Program-made: the position numbers and the translations under genes
Assembly (NCBI GenBank): GCA_030632465.1
Contig: DAOVUR010000104.1
Span: 1-6,826, forward strand
From: a bacterium
GTDB lineage: Bacteria; Verrucomicrobiota; Kiritimatiellia; UBA8416; CAMZLY01
Length of the DNA: 6,826 nucleotides
Direction of reading: 5' to 3'
Part shown: positions 1 through 6,482 of the stretch, piece by piece
How the letters are laid out: each line of letters starts with the position of its first letter
How positions within the stretch are numbered: position 1 is the stretch's first letter
Notes under the pieces: generated by a model
What the model was told of the DNA's origin: nothing
Databases searched by the model: none
What the model saw: only the letters and a program-made list of their open reading frames with translations

Positions 1-237
1 ATTCCAGTTGTACTTTAAATAATCAACTCTTATTTTTTTACCTGTAGAAGTAATAGCAGCTTTTGTTTCTGGTGTTGCATACTTAGCAACAAAATCAGCT
101 ACCGCCTGCTTTCCTTCCTCGGTAAAGTCGGCGGTAAACCAACTAAAAATCTTGATTAAATGCAAGTTTTTCTTTGTTTTATTATTCAGTGACTTTTCCG
201 TAGTGATGCGCACATGTTTTTGTGACTGCAGGTTCAT
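1..237 (-). CDS. C-terminal part of a DUF547-like protein, partial and possibly a decayed relic
   Basis: The minus strand reads open from an ATG at 237-235 to the left edge (79 codons, no stop), so the 3' end lies outside the window. Visible features are a segment near residues 29-39 reading IKIFSWFTADF, a helix-like stretch with DFVAKYA, and a closing YLKYNWN. This order resembles the end of DUF547 proteins, where an 'SkIFkWF.eDF' motif is followed by a helix and 'YDWSLN'. DUF547 proteins are usually about 250 residues or more and carry an upstream core that is missing here. The same frame is closed by TAA at 285-283, the ATG at 237 is the only usable start after it, and no Shine-Dalgarno sequence precedes it. 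I therefore infer a 5'-truncated or pseudogenised copy, although a short real gene cannot be excluded. The function of DUF547 is not established. It is divergent from the permease gene, with a 131 bp gap. Confidence 0.5.
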   Translation of the reverse strand, partial: MNLQSQKHVRITTEKSLNNKTKKNLHLIKIFSWFTADFTEEGKQAVADFVAKYATPETKAAITSTGKKIRVDYLKYNWN

Positions 238-368
238 AGGTGTGATAATATAAAGATTTGCTAGGAATGCACGAATAAACTTTTAAAGAACTATGATTAT
301 TGTAGTATAAACAGAGAGTAATTTAGGAATATTCTGCATGGTGCAGATGATTATGAGTTTTTAGTTAT

Positions 369-1469
369 ATGAGAATTGTTACAAGACATCTTTTACACGA
401 GTTTCTTTTAAACTTGTTCTATTGTGTGGCCGCATTTTTGACTATGTTTATCCTGATAGATATATTTGCGCATATATCAGATCTGGTTTCATCAGGTGTA
501 GTATTTAGTAAGTTGCTGTTATATTACGGTAGTATTATTCTGGAGGCGCTAGATAGCCTTTTGCCGGCGGCACTTTTAATGTCGACACTATATACGTTTT
601 GGCAACTTAGCCGTAGCAATGAGGTTACGGCAATGCGCGCTAGTGGTATCAGTATTTTTCAGATTATGTTGCCATTTATTTTAGTAGGTCTATTTTTCTC
701 GGTAACAACTTTGGTTATTAAGGAGACTGTTACGCCAAAAGCTGTTTTTTGGGCTGATGCATTTAAGAAGAATGATTTTAAACCGTTGGATAAAGTACTT
801 TATGGTAATCAGGCATTTGTAAACAGTAGGGATGGTCGGGTGTGGCAGATTACGGAGTTTGATTTAAAGAAGCCTAACTATCTAAAAGGAGTGAAGATCA
901 CCACGGAACGTCCGGATGGATCGTCTATATATGATATTAATGCGGTTGAGGGTTTTTATATGGATAAGCAGTGGTGGCTTACTGGTGTCCAGGTTCAGAA
1001 TTATGATAAGAACAACAATCCGATAGGGAAGTTGATTCCGATAAAGTCTGATCCAGATAATATTAGGCAGTTTTCTGAGTTGACTGAAGAGGCGGCGGTC
1101 TTTTCTACGGGGGTGAAAGGTTGGGAGAATTTCTCTGCACGAGATATTATTAGATATATGAAATATAATCCCAATATGTCGGATGTGAATCGTGCATCAA
1201 GAACGTTTGACATTCATACTCGTCTGGCTATGCCGTGGGGCTGCTTGATTGTGGTAATTTTAGGGATTCCCACAGGAGTGCAGGGTGGACGACGTAATGC
1301 GCTAACAGGGATTATTATGGCTATTGGGCTTTTCTTCTCATTTTATGCATTTTCTCAGGTAGGAATATTTTTAGGTAAACGGGAGATTGTTTCTCCTGTT
1401 GTTGGTGCTTGGTTACCAAATATAGTATTTTTCTGTTTCGGTACGGTTATGGTTTGGCGTGCGAGGTAG
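369..1469 (+). CDS. lptG: LptF/LptG-family LPS export permease
   Basis: This is an inner-membrane subunit of the Lpt system, which pulls LPS out of the inner membrane and passes it to the periplasmic bridge, powered by the ATPase LptB (not in this window). The 366 residues match the family length and layout. There are three N-terminal membrane segments (about 12-34, 47-76 and 98-118), a soluble periplasmic region of about 125-265 expected to fold as the beta-jellyroll, and three C-terminal segments (about 286-303, 311-335 and 342-363). SNEVTAMRASGIS at 83-95, after the second segment, fits the conserved cytoplasmic coupling helix that contacts LptB. The ending 'GAWLPNIVFF' is typical. LptF and LptG are paralogues and hard to separate, so the symbol is tentative. 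No second permease is next to it. The start at 369 has no clear Shine-Dalgarno sequence. It ends 42 bp before the PilT gene and probably heads the transcript. Confidence 0.88.
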   Translation: MRIVTRHLLHEFLLNLFYCVAAFLTMFILIDIFAHISDLVSSGVVFSKLLLYYGSIILEALDSLLPAALLMSTLYTFWQLSRSNEVTAMRASGISIFQIMLPFILVGLFFSVTTLVIKETVTPKAVFWADAFKKNDFKPLDKVLYGNQAFVNSRDGRVWQITEFDLKKPNYLKGVKITTERPDGSSIYDINAVEGFYMDKQWWLTGVQVQNYDKNNNPIGKLIPIKSDPDNIRQFSELTEEAAVFSTGVKGWENFSARDIIRYMKYNPNMSDVNRASRTFDIHTRLAMPWGCLIVVILGIPTGVQGGRRNALTGIIMAIGLFFSFYAFSQVGIFLGKREIVSPVVGAWLPNIVFFCFGTVMVWRAR

Positions 1470-1496
1470 TTAATGGTTGTGGCTTATTCAATAATC

Positions 1497-1503
1497 AGGA
1501 GGT
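1497..1503 (+). promoter_or_regulatory. Strong ribosome binding site of the PilT gene
   Basis: AGGAGGT is a full Shine-Dalgarno match, 8 nt before the ATG at 1512. It decides the start: another ATG at 1505 lies only 1 nt after the site and is out of frame. It is the strongest such site in the window, while the genes on either side have weak or no sites, so PilT may be translated more efficiently than its neighbours. Confidence 0.8.
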
Positions 1504-1511
1504 AATGCATT

Positions 1512-2600
1512 ATGGTTGTTAAAGAGTTGTTAGCAAAAGCAGTTGAGCGAGGTAGTTCTGATATTCATCTGAAGGTAGATAGTTCTCCTTTTTTCAGAAT
1601 TCATAGTAAGTTGACTGAAAGTGGGTTTGAGGTGCTTGATGCTCATGCGATGCAGAGTGCTATTGAAGATATTATCCCAGCTCGTTTGGTGAAGCAGTTC
1701 GAAGAGGAACATGAGGCAGATTTTTCAATCGAAGAAGAGGGTATAGGCAGGTTCAGGGTAAACATGTTTTATGCGCAAGGTGCACCATCGGTGGTTATGC
1801 GTCATGTTAAGAATGATATACCTGATTTTGCTGATTTAAGGCTTCCGCCTAGTATGAGTGAATTTTCGGACTATCATCGCGGGATCATTATTCTTTCTGG
1901 TACTACGGGTAGTGGTAAGTCTAGTACATTGGCGGCTATTATTGGTGAGATGAATCGTACTAGTAGTAGAAGAATTATTTCGCTTGAAGATCCAGTGGAG
2001 TATCGTTTTACTGATGATCAATCCTTTATATCTCAGCGTGAGGTAGGCTTGGATACGCCTAGTTATGAGTCAGCCTTAAAGCACGTCTTGCGTCAGGATC
2101 CTGATGTTATTATGATTGGTGAAATGCGTGATCAGTTGACTATTCGTACTGCGCTACTTGCTGCTGAAACTGGCCATCTTGTTTTGTCTACGTTGCATGC
2201 ATCTGGTAGCTCCATTGCTATACCTAGAATGTTGGATGTGTTTCCTGCGGAAGAACAGGATCAGATTCGTATGGGACTTGCTGGCACACCGCTGGCAATT
2301 ATCTGCCAGAGATTGGTTCCTTGCATAACAGGTGGAGTTGTTCCGGCTATTGAGATCATGAAAAGCACACCTACTGTTAAGAAGATGCTGGAAAAGAATG
2401 AGGTTGATTCGCTCTATTCTGCTATTGAGACAGGGGAGCCAGAGGGCATGATAACATTTAATCAGTCGCTCTATAACTTGATCAAAAGTGGTCTTATTAC
2501 GGAAGCAGATGGCTTAGCATATGCAACAAATGCAGAATCGTTGATTATGAACCTCAAGGGTATTTTCCTTAATGATAGTACTCGTATTCTTGGCGGTTAG
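1512..2600 (+). CDS. pilT: PilT/PilU-family type IV pilus retraction ATPase
   Basis: This cytoplasmic hexameric ATPase powers depolymerisation of type IV pili, giving twitching motility and retraction. At 362 residues it has the normal PilT length. An N-terminal PAS-like domain (about 1-100) carries 'GSSDIHLK' and 'GRFRVNMF'. The RecA-like domain shows the Walker A motif GTTGSGKSST (130-139, K136), the Asp box ISLEDPVEY (156-164), a Walker B region with VIMIGEMRD (199-207) and the His box with TGHLVLSTLHA (220-230). The C-terminal segment after EIMKSTP (281-287) reads TVKKMLEKNEV where classical PilT proteins have a motif close to AIRNLIRE. It is followed by YSAIETG and GMITFNQSL (312-320), which fit PilT and PilU. 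All catalytic motifs are intact. It sits 42 bp after the permease and 20 bp before the acyltransferase reading frame. No pilin, PilB, PilC or secretin gene is visible, so the pilus machine must lie elsewhere. The exact PilT versus PilU assignment is less certain than the family. Confidence 0.93.
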   Translation: MVVKELLAKAVERGSSDIHLKVDSSPFFRIHSKLTESGFEVLDAHAMQSAIEDIIPARLVKQFEEEHEADFSIEEEGIGRFRVNMFYAQGAPSVVMRHVKNDIPDFADLRLPPSMSEFSDYHRGIIILSGTTGSGKSSTLAAIIGEMNRTSSRRIISLEDPVEYRFTDDQSFISQREVGLDTPSYESALKHVLRQDPDVIMIGEMRDQLTIRTALLAAETGHLVLSTLHASGSSIAIPRMLDVFPAEEQDQIRMGLAGTPLAIICQRLVPCITGGVVPAIEIMKSTPTVKKMLEKNEVDSLYSAIETGEPEGMITFNQSLYNLIKSGLITEADGLAYATNAESLIMNLKGIFLNDSTRILGG

Positions 2601-2620
2601 GTTAATTGAAAAAGTAAAAA

Positions 2621-3556
2621 TTGATAGTTGAAAGTGTAAATCTAGTGGTGACCATTTCAGTATTTAAAAAAACACAATATATGTTTGAGTATGTAGCATT
2701 GGCTTTTGCATTATTTATTTTTGATGCATTGCCGTTAAAGGTGGCAGAGTCCACAGCTCTCTTCTTTGCTGATCAATATTATCGTTTTAATAAGAGACGT
2801 AGGTTAATCGCACAGGCAAACATCAAGCGCAGCGGTATTGCTAGTGAGCCTAAAGATATTGATCGTATTGCGCGTGACTCATTCCGTAATTTTGGATTAG
2901 TAGCTGTGGAGTCGTTAAAGTTCCAGAAGTATATTACAGCTGATAACTGGCGTGAGCGTGTCGAGGTTGATGTTGGGCAGGATGTATTGGATATACTTGC
3001 AAATGATAAACAGGGAATCGTTCTGGTCTCTGCGCATCTGGGCAACTGGGAGGTTGCTGGAAAAATACTTTCGTTTCTTAAACCAGTGTCGGCCATTGCA
3101 AGAAAGATGAATAATCCGTATGCAAACAAGATTATGGATGAGCGTAATAAAGGTAATCGAGTTAAGCTTATACCTAAACATGGTGCGGGAGCGTTAACCT
3201 TTTTGCGTGAAATTCGGCGTGGTAATGCGCTTACATTACTAGTAGATCAACATGCCCGCAGTGGTGGTGTTATGGTTGATTTCTTCGGTATCCCTGCGTC
3301 TACATATCCTACGCCAGCTTTTTTGCATTTACGAACTAAAGCTCCGCTTATATTTGGTTATTGCGTTAGAACAGGTCCTATGCGCTATAAGGTTGCAGCT
3401 GTTGATCTTAGTCACTTGCCTGTTACTGGGGATCGTGATGGAGATGTGAATATTATTATTACCGCTCTTAATATGGAGCTTGAGAAGGCGGTTAGGCAGA
3501 ATCCTGGTCAGTACTTATGGGCGCATCGGCGGTGGCGCGACCAGAGTAATGGTTAG
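2621..3556 (+). CDS. LpxL/HtrB-type lysophospholipid (lipid A) acyltransferase
   Basis: This inner-membrane enzyme transfers a secondary acyl chain onto a lipid A precursor or related lipid. The HX4E catalytic motif is SAHLGNWE, with H139 and E144. Other family signatures are VDQHARSGGV (208-217), VDFFGIPA (219-226), a TYPTPAF block (228-234) and the ending QYLWAHRRW (297-305). A hydrophobic stretch at about 22-50 provides the membrane anchor. At 311 residues from the TTG at 2621 it is of normal length. The start is uncertain: TTG 2621, GTG 2645, GTG 2648 and ATG 2681 are all in frame and none has a convincing Shine-Dalgarno sequence. Homologues usually begin 5-20 residues before the 'FEY' region, which favours GTG 2645 or 2648. 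It follows PilT closely, probably in the same transcript, and fits functionally with the LPS permease upstream. Which acyl chain, position and acceptor it uses cannot be read from the sequence. Confidence 0.87.
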   Translation: MIVESVNLVVTISVFKKTQYMFEYVALAFALFIFDALPLKVAESTALFFADQYYRFNKRRRLIAQANIKRSGIASEPKDIDRIARDSFRNFGLVAVESLKFQKYITADNWRERVEVDVGQDVLDILANDKQGIVLVSAHLGNWEVAGKILSFLKPVSAIARKMNNPYANKIMDERNKGNRVKLIPKHGAGALTFLREIRRGNALTLLVDQHARSGGVMVDFFGIPASTYPTPAFLHLRTKAPLIFGYCVRTGPMRYKVAAVDLSHLPVTGDRDGDVNIIITALNMELEKAVRQNPGQYLWAHRRWRDQSNG

Positions 3557-3562
3557 GATTAG
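3551..3562 (+). repeat. Two tandem hexamers (GGTTAG, GATTAG) across the acyltransferase stop codon
   Basis: GGTTAG (3551-3556, containing the TAG stop) is followed directly by GATTAG (3557-3562), then GG and AACT. A three-unit version, also followed by AACT, lies at 5035-5052 upstream of the epimerase. The first unit is partly explained by a Gly codon plus stop, so the array is weak on its own and gains support only from the second copy. Confidence 0.35.
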
Positions 3563-3654
3563 GGAACTAATGCGTGGGGAAATGGTTGTGTTTTAAGGAT
3601 GTTTTTAGTATTACGTATGTTTGAATTCAGTAGTAGTTAAAAAGAATATATATT

Positions 3655-4974
3655 ATGAAACAGAAAATAATAGAGAAGATTAATGACCGATCAGCAGTGA
3701 TTGGTGTTGTTGGGCTTGGTTATGTTGGTTTGCCGCTGATGATAGAGTTCGGTCGTGCAGGATTCTCAGTGCTTGGGTTTGATGTGGATTCCAGTAAGAT
3801 TGATAGACTGAAATCAGGCGAGTCGTATATCCGTCATATTAGCGCAGATGCTGTAGCTTCTATTTTTGTTGATGCTGAGAAGAAGGCTGATGCAACTGTT
3901 GATTTCGCTCGTATTGCAGAGTGTGATGCGATTCTTATATGTGTGCCGACACCGTTAACTAAGCATCGTGATCCTGATCTCAGTTATATCGAGAGTACTG
4001 CACGGGCTATGGCTCCGGCAATGCGCGCAGAGCAGTTGGTTGCCCTTGAATCTACTACTTACCCCGGAACGACTGAAGATGTGATGGTTCCTATTTTGGA
4101 AGAAGGGTCAGGCTTAAAGGCTGGTAAAGATTTCTTTGTTGCATATTCTCCAGAGCGTGAAGATCCCAATAATAACGATTATGGAACTTCTACTATACCG
4201 AAGGTTGTCGGCGGACTTAATGATGATTCGTTGAAAGTTGCACAAGCCTTATACAATACGGTGATATGTAAGACCGTGCCGGTTTCATCGTGTCGTGCTG
4301 CAGAGGCAACAAAGTTGATGGAAAATATTTTTCGGTCAGTTAATATTGCACTGGTTAATGAGCTTAAGGTCGTTTTTAATGAGATGGATATTGATATATG
4401 GGAGGTCGTGAAAGCTGCAAGCACTAAGCCGTTTGGGTTCATGCCATTCTATCCAGGGCCAGGGCTTGGTGGGCACTGTATTCCTATTGATCCATTCTAC
4501 TTGACGTGGAAAGCGCGTGAGTATGGGGTTGCAACAAGATTTATTGAGTTAGCAGGAGAGGTCAATACTGCGATGCCAGATTATGTGGTGCAGCGTACTA
4601 TATTGGCTCTTAATGATCAGGGTAAAGCTGTAAAGAACAGTAAGATTCTTTTGATTGGCTTAGCATATAAAAAGAATGTTGATGATGATCGTGAGAGTCC
4701 GACATATATCTTATGGAAGGATTTAATCTCTAAGGGAGCTAATGTTTCGTACTATGATCCGTACTGCCCGGTTATAAAGCCATCTAGAGAACATTCCGAT
4801 CTTGCAGGTGCAGAAAGTGTAGAGTGGGATTCCATAGCGGCTGTTAAATATGATGTTGCGATAATTTCAACTGCACACGACTCAGTTGATCATGATAAAC
4901 TTGCTGGACTCATTCCGTTAGTGATTGATACAAGAGGAGTTTGTGGAGCTGCCGATAATGTGGTTAAGGCTTAG
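3655..4974 (+). CDS. UDP-N-acetyl-D-hexosamine 6-dehydrogenase, WbpA/TviB type
   Basis: This cytoplasmic enzyme oxidises C6 of a UDP-N-acetylhexosamine (GlcNAc or GalNAc) to the uronic acid with two NAD+, supplying a surface polysaccharide. The 439 residues include the Rossmann loop GLGYVG (20-25), CVPTP (96-100), ESTTYPGTT (132-140, E132), SPERED (165-170), EATKLMEN (217-224, K220) and the active-site loop PGPGLGGHCIPIDP (267-280, catalytic C275). The C-terminal nucleotide-sugar binding domain carries AYKKNVDDDRESP (337-349). SPERED points to the UDP-HexNAc branch rather than UDP-glucose dehydrogenase. The family usually continues with DPGN, whereas this protein has DPNNN. It starts 98 bp after the acyltransferase, with only a weak A-rich ribosome site. 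The epimerase downstream probably uses its product. Substrate choice between GlcNAc and GalNAc cannot be settled from sequence. Confidence 0.88.
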   Translation: MKQKIIEKINDRSAVIGVVGLGYVGLPLMIEFGRAGFSVLGFDVDSSKIDRLKSGESYIRHISADAVASIFVDAEKKADATVDFARIAECDAILICVPTPLTKHRDPDLSYIESTARAMAPAMRAEQLVALESTTYPGTTEDVMVPILEEGSGLKAGKDFFVAYSPEREDPNNNDYGTSTIPKVVGGLNDDSLKVAQALYNTVICKTVPVSSCRAAEATKLMENIFRSVNIALVNELKVVFNEMDIDIWEVVKAASTKPFGFMPFYPGPGLGGHCIPIDPFYLTWKAREYGVATRFIELAGEVNTAMPDYVVQRTILALNDQGKAVKNSKILLIGLAYKKNVDDDRESPTYILWKDLISKGANVSYYDPYCPVIKPSREHSDLAGAESVEWDSIAAVKYDVAIISTAHDSVDHDKLAGLIPLVIDTRGVCGAADNVVKA

Positions 4975-4980
4975 AAAAAT

Positions 4981-5008
4981 AATTACGAATTATGAATTAC
5001 AAATTACG
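4981..5008 (+). repeat. Four tandem heptamers of the AATTACG type
   Basis: Four units sit in exact 7-bp register: AATTACG (4981-4987), AATTATG (4988-4994), AATTACA (4995-5001) and AATTACG (5002-5008). The array begins 6 nt after the dehydrogenase stop. The same unit recurs as AATTACGAATTA at the next gene end (6046-6057). It is too short and AT-rich to form a stable hairpin. I know no assigned function; a microsatellite-like or small dispersed intergenic repeat is the simplest reading. Confidence 0.65.
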
Positions 5009-5034
5009 GAAAAATAAGATTTTGCTACTTAAAA

Positions 5035-5052
5035 GATTAGGATTACGATTAG
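5035..5052 (+). repeat. Three tandem hexamers (GATTAG, GATTAC, GATTAG)
   Basis: Three contiguous 6-bp units occupy 5035-5040, 5041-5046 and 5047-5052 and are followed by AACT. They lie 37 bp before the epimerase start, in the same intergenic gap as the heptamer array. A related two-unit version lies at 3551-3562, upstream of the dehydrogenase. Function unknown; an operator role is possible but unsupported. Confidence 0.5.
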
Positions 5053-5089
5053 AACTGTAGTGGTGTCGTAAGATAATATAGAGAGAAAT

Positions 5090-6046
5090 ATGAAGATTTT
5101 AGTTACTGGTAGTGCCGGCTTTATTGGGTATCATTTGACCACATCGCTTTTGGCTGATGGGCATGATGTTGTTGGTTATGATAACTTTAATGATTACTAT
5201 TCGGTACAGTTAAAATGCGATCGTACAGCAGTGCTTCTTAAGCATGATAAGTTTACGCTGATTGAAGCTGATCTATGCGATTACGAAAGGCTGCAGAAAT
5301 GCTTTGAAGAGAATCAGTTTGATTTAGTGTGTCATCTGGCTGCGCAGGCTGGGGTTCGTTATTCCATAACACATCCGTTTGTTTATCAAAAAGCAAATCT
5401 AGAAAGTTTTCTGAATATCCTGGAGGCTTGTCGCCATGCTGAAGTAGGCAGACTGGTTTATGCATCTAGTTCTAGCGTCTATGGTGGTAATAAGAAGTTG
5501 CCGTTCAGCGAGAAGGATAGCGTGGATTCACCTATAAGCCTTTATGCTGCCACAAAGAAAGCTAATGAACTTATGGCGCACACATATTCTCATCTTTATA
5601 ATCTTCAGACGGTAGGGCTGAGATTCTTTACTGTGTATGGTCCTTGGGGAAGACCTGATATGGCGATGTGGCTATTTACTAAGGCGATGTTGGCGGGTGA
5701 ACCGATAAAGGTTTTTAATCATGGTAAGATGCAACGAGATTTCACATTTGTTGCCGATATTATTGCTGGCGTGAAAGGTTCATTATTTTCTGATGGGCTG
5801 GATCAATATGAGATATTTAATTTAGGTAATCATCAGTCGGAAAATCTGATGGAGATGATTAATACGATTGCCGCAGAGCTTGATGTTGAGCCTAAGATGG
5901 AGATGATGCCGATGCAACCTGGTGATGTGGCGGCAACATTTGCGGATATTGATGCCGCGCGCGCCAAGTTGGGTTATGAGCCAACGACCCCTATAGCAAA
6001 TGGAATTCCTGAGTTTGTGAAATGGTATAAAGAATACCATAAATAA
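5090..6046 (+). CDS. UDP-glucuronate 4-epimerase-type SDR enzyme
   Basis: This extended short-chain dehydrogenase/reductase inverts C4 of a UDP-uronic acid, for example UDP-GlcA to UDP-GalA. The 318 residues show the NAD-binding motif TGSAGFIG (6-13), DNFNDYYSVQLK (31-42), which is characteristic of the UDP-glucuronate 4-epimerase branch, HLAAQAGVRYS (82-92), the catalytic YASSSSVYG (124-132) and YAATK (152-156, Y152 and K156). RFFTVYGPWGRPDMAMW (178-194) and RDFTFVADI (216-224) are also typical. The start has AGAGAG at 5080-5085, a fair ribosome site. It follows the dehydrogenase by 115 bp and probably uses a product of that pathway. Because the dehydrogenase looks specific for N-acetylated sugars, this epimerase may act on UDP-GlcNAcA/GalNAcA, or may serve a separate UDP-GlcA pool. 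It converges with xseB, with 8 bp between the two stop codons. Confidence 0.88.
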   Translation: MKILVTGSAGFIGYHLTTSLLADGHDVVGYDNFNDYYSVQLKCDRTAVLLKHDKFTLIEADLCDYERLQKCFEENQFDLVCHLAAQAGVRYSITHPFVYQKANLESFLNILEACRHAEVGRLVYASSSSVYGGNKKLPFSEKDSVDSPISLYAATKKANELMAHTYSHLYNLQTVGLRFFTVYGPWGRPDMAMWLFTKAMLAGEPIKVFNHGKMQRDFTFVADIIAGVKGSLFSDGLDQYEIFNLGNHQSENLMEMINTIAAELDVEPKMEMMPMQPGDVAATFADIDAARAKLGYEPTTPIANGIPEFVKWYKEYHK

Positions 6047-6057
6047 ATTACGAATTA
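6046..6057. repeat. AATTACGAATTA element at the convergent gene junction
   Basis: The sequence starts on the last base of the epimerase stop codon and ends on the xseB stop codon (6055-6057, read on the minus strand). It contains one full unit and most of a second unit of the heptamer seen at 4981-5008. No T-rich hairpin terminator is visible between these convergent genes. Confidence 0.4.
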
Positions 6058-6321
6058 AAATAGGTCTTCTTCGTCATTAGCGGTTTCATTGTCGCTAAAA
6101 GGTTCGGCGACAACGGTGTCACCTTTTTTCACAAGAATCTCGATTTTGCGTTCTACTTCATTGAGTGTTTTAGAACATGATTTTATAAGGTTCTGGCCTT
6201 CCTCGAAGCGGGTAATCATTTGTTCGAGACTTAATTCGCCACCTTCCATATCGGCAACAATTTTTTCAAGTCGCGCCATGGCTTCTTCAAATCCTGGCTC
6301 TTTATTTTTAGCAGTTGTCAT
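6055..6321 (-). CDS. xseB: Exodeoxyribonuclease VII small subunit
   Basis: XseB binds the catalytic large subunit XseA to form exodeoxyribonuclease VII, a cytoplasmic nuclease that degrades single-stranded DNA into oligonucleotides. The 88-residue protein contains the family core: FEEAMARLEKIVADME (11-26), GELSLEQMITRFEEG (28-42) and a second helix with NEVERKIEIL (54-63). These form the usual helical hairpin. An acidic tail, ending in DEEDLF, follows. I chose ATG 6321 because AGGAG lies 7 nt upstream and the family core starts 10 residues in. An in-frame ATG at 6408 would add 29 residues with no resemblance to the family. The partner xseA is not in the window. The gene converges on the epimerase and diverges from the oxidase, so it appears to be a single-gene transcript. 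Confidence 0.92.
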   Translation of the reverse strand: MTTAKNKEPGFEEAMARLEKIVADMEGGELSLEQMITRFEEGQNLIKSCSKTLNEVERKIEILVKKGDTVVAEPFSDNETANDEEDLF

Positions 6322-6328
6322 TGTGATG

Positions 6329-6333
6329 CTCCT
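6329..6333 (-). promoter_or_regulatory. Ribosome binding site of xseB
   Basis: AGGAG on the minus strand lies 7 nt before the ATG at 6321-6319. It supports the short 88-residue form of XseB over the longer reading frame from 6408. Confidence 0.75.
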
Positions 6334-6482
6334 GAGTTCTGAATTAATTAAATTTATTTCTATATGGTTGAATATGGCAGAAAATAGAGTTGCACGCAAG
6401 TGTATCACTCTTGACTTATTATGTTTCTTGCATAAACTGCTTTGATGTACGTGGTTTAATGTGAATATTTTAGAGGTAATTT

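Noticed and set aside
281..312. TTTAAA and TAGTAT/TATAAA boxes ahead of the permease gene as a promoter
   Set aside because: Spacing is about 15 nt and the region is AT-rich throughout, so such boxes arise easily by chance.
2779..3129. 116-codon minus-strand reading frame inside the acyltransferase gene
   Set aside because: It lies entirely opposite a strongly supported gene and has a low-complexity, Ser/Arg/Thr-rich product typical of antisense frames.
3570..3596. Eight-codon ORF preceded by AGGGA, upstream of the dehydrogenase
   Set aside because: It is too short, and a tiny ORF like this is expected by chance; no attenuator-like hairpin follows it.
6322..6408. N-terminal extension of xseB from the in-frame ATG at 6408
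   Set aside because: The extra 29 residues do not resemble the family, while AGGAG is correctly spaced before the ATG at 6321.
6089..6445. 118-codon plus-strand reading frame opposite xseB
   Set aside because: It is the antisense shadow of xseB, and its protein shows no recognisable domain.
6334..6482. Possible divergent promoters between xseB and the oxidase, such as TATTAT at 6417-6422 and a minus-strand TTGCGT-17 nt-CATATT pair
   Set aside because: The matches to sigma-70 consensus are only partial and the TATTAT lacks a well-spaced -35, so no promoter call is justified.
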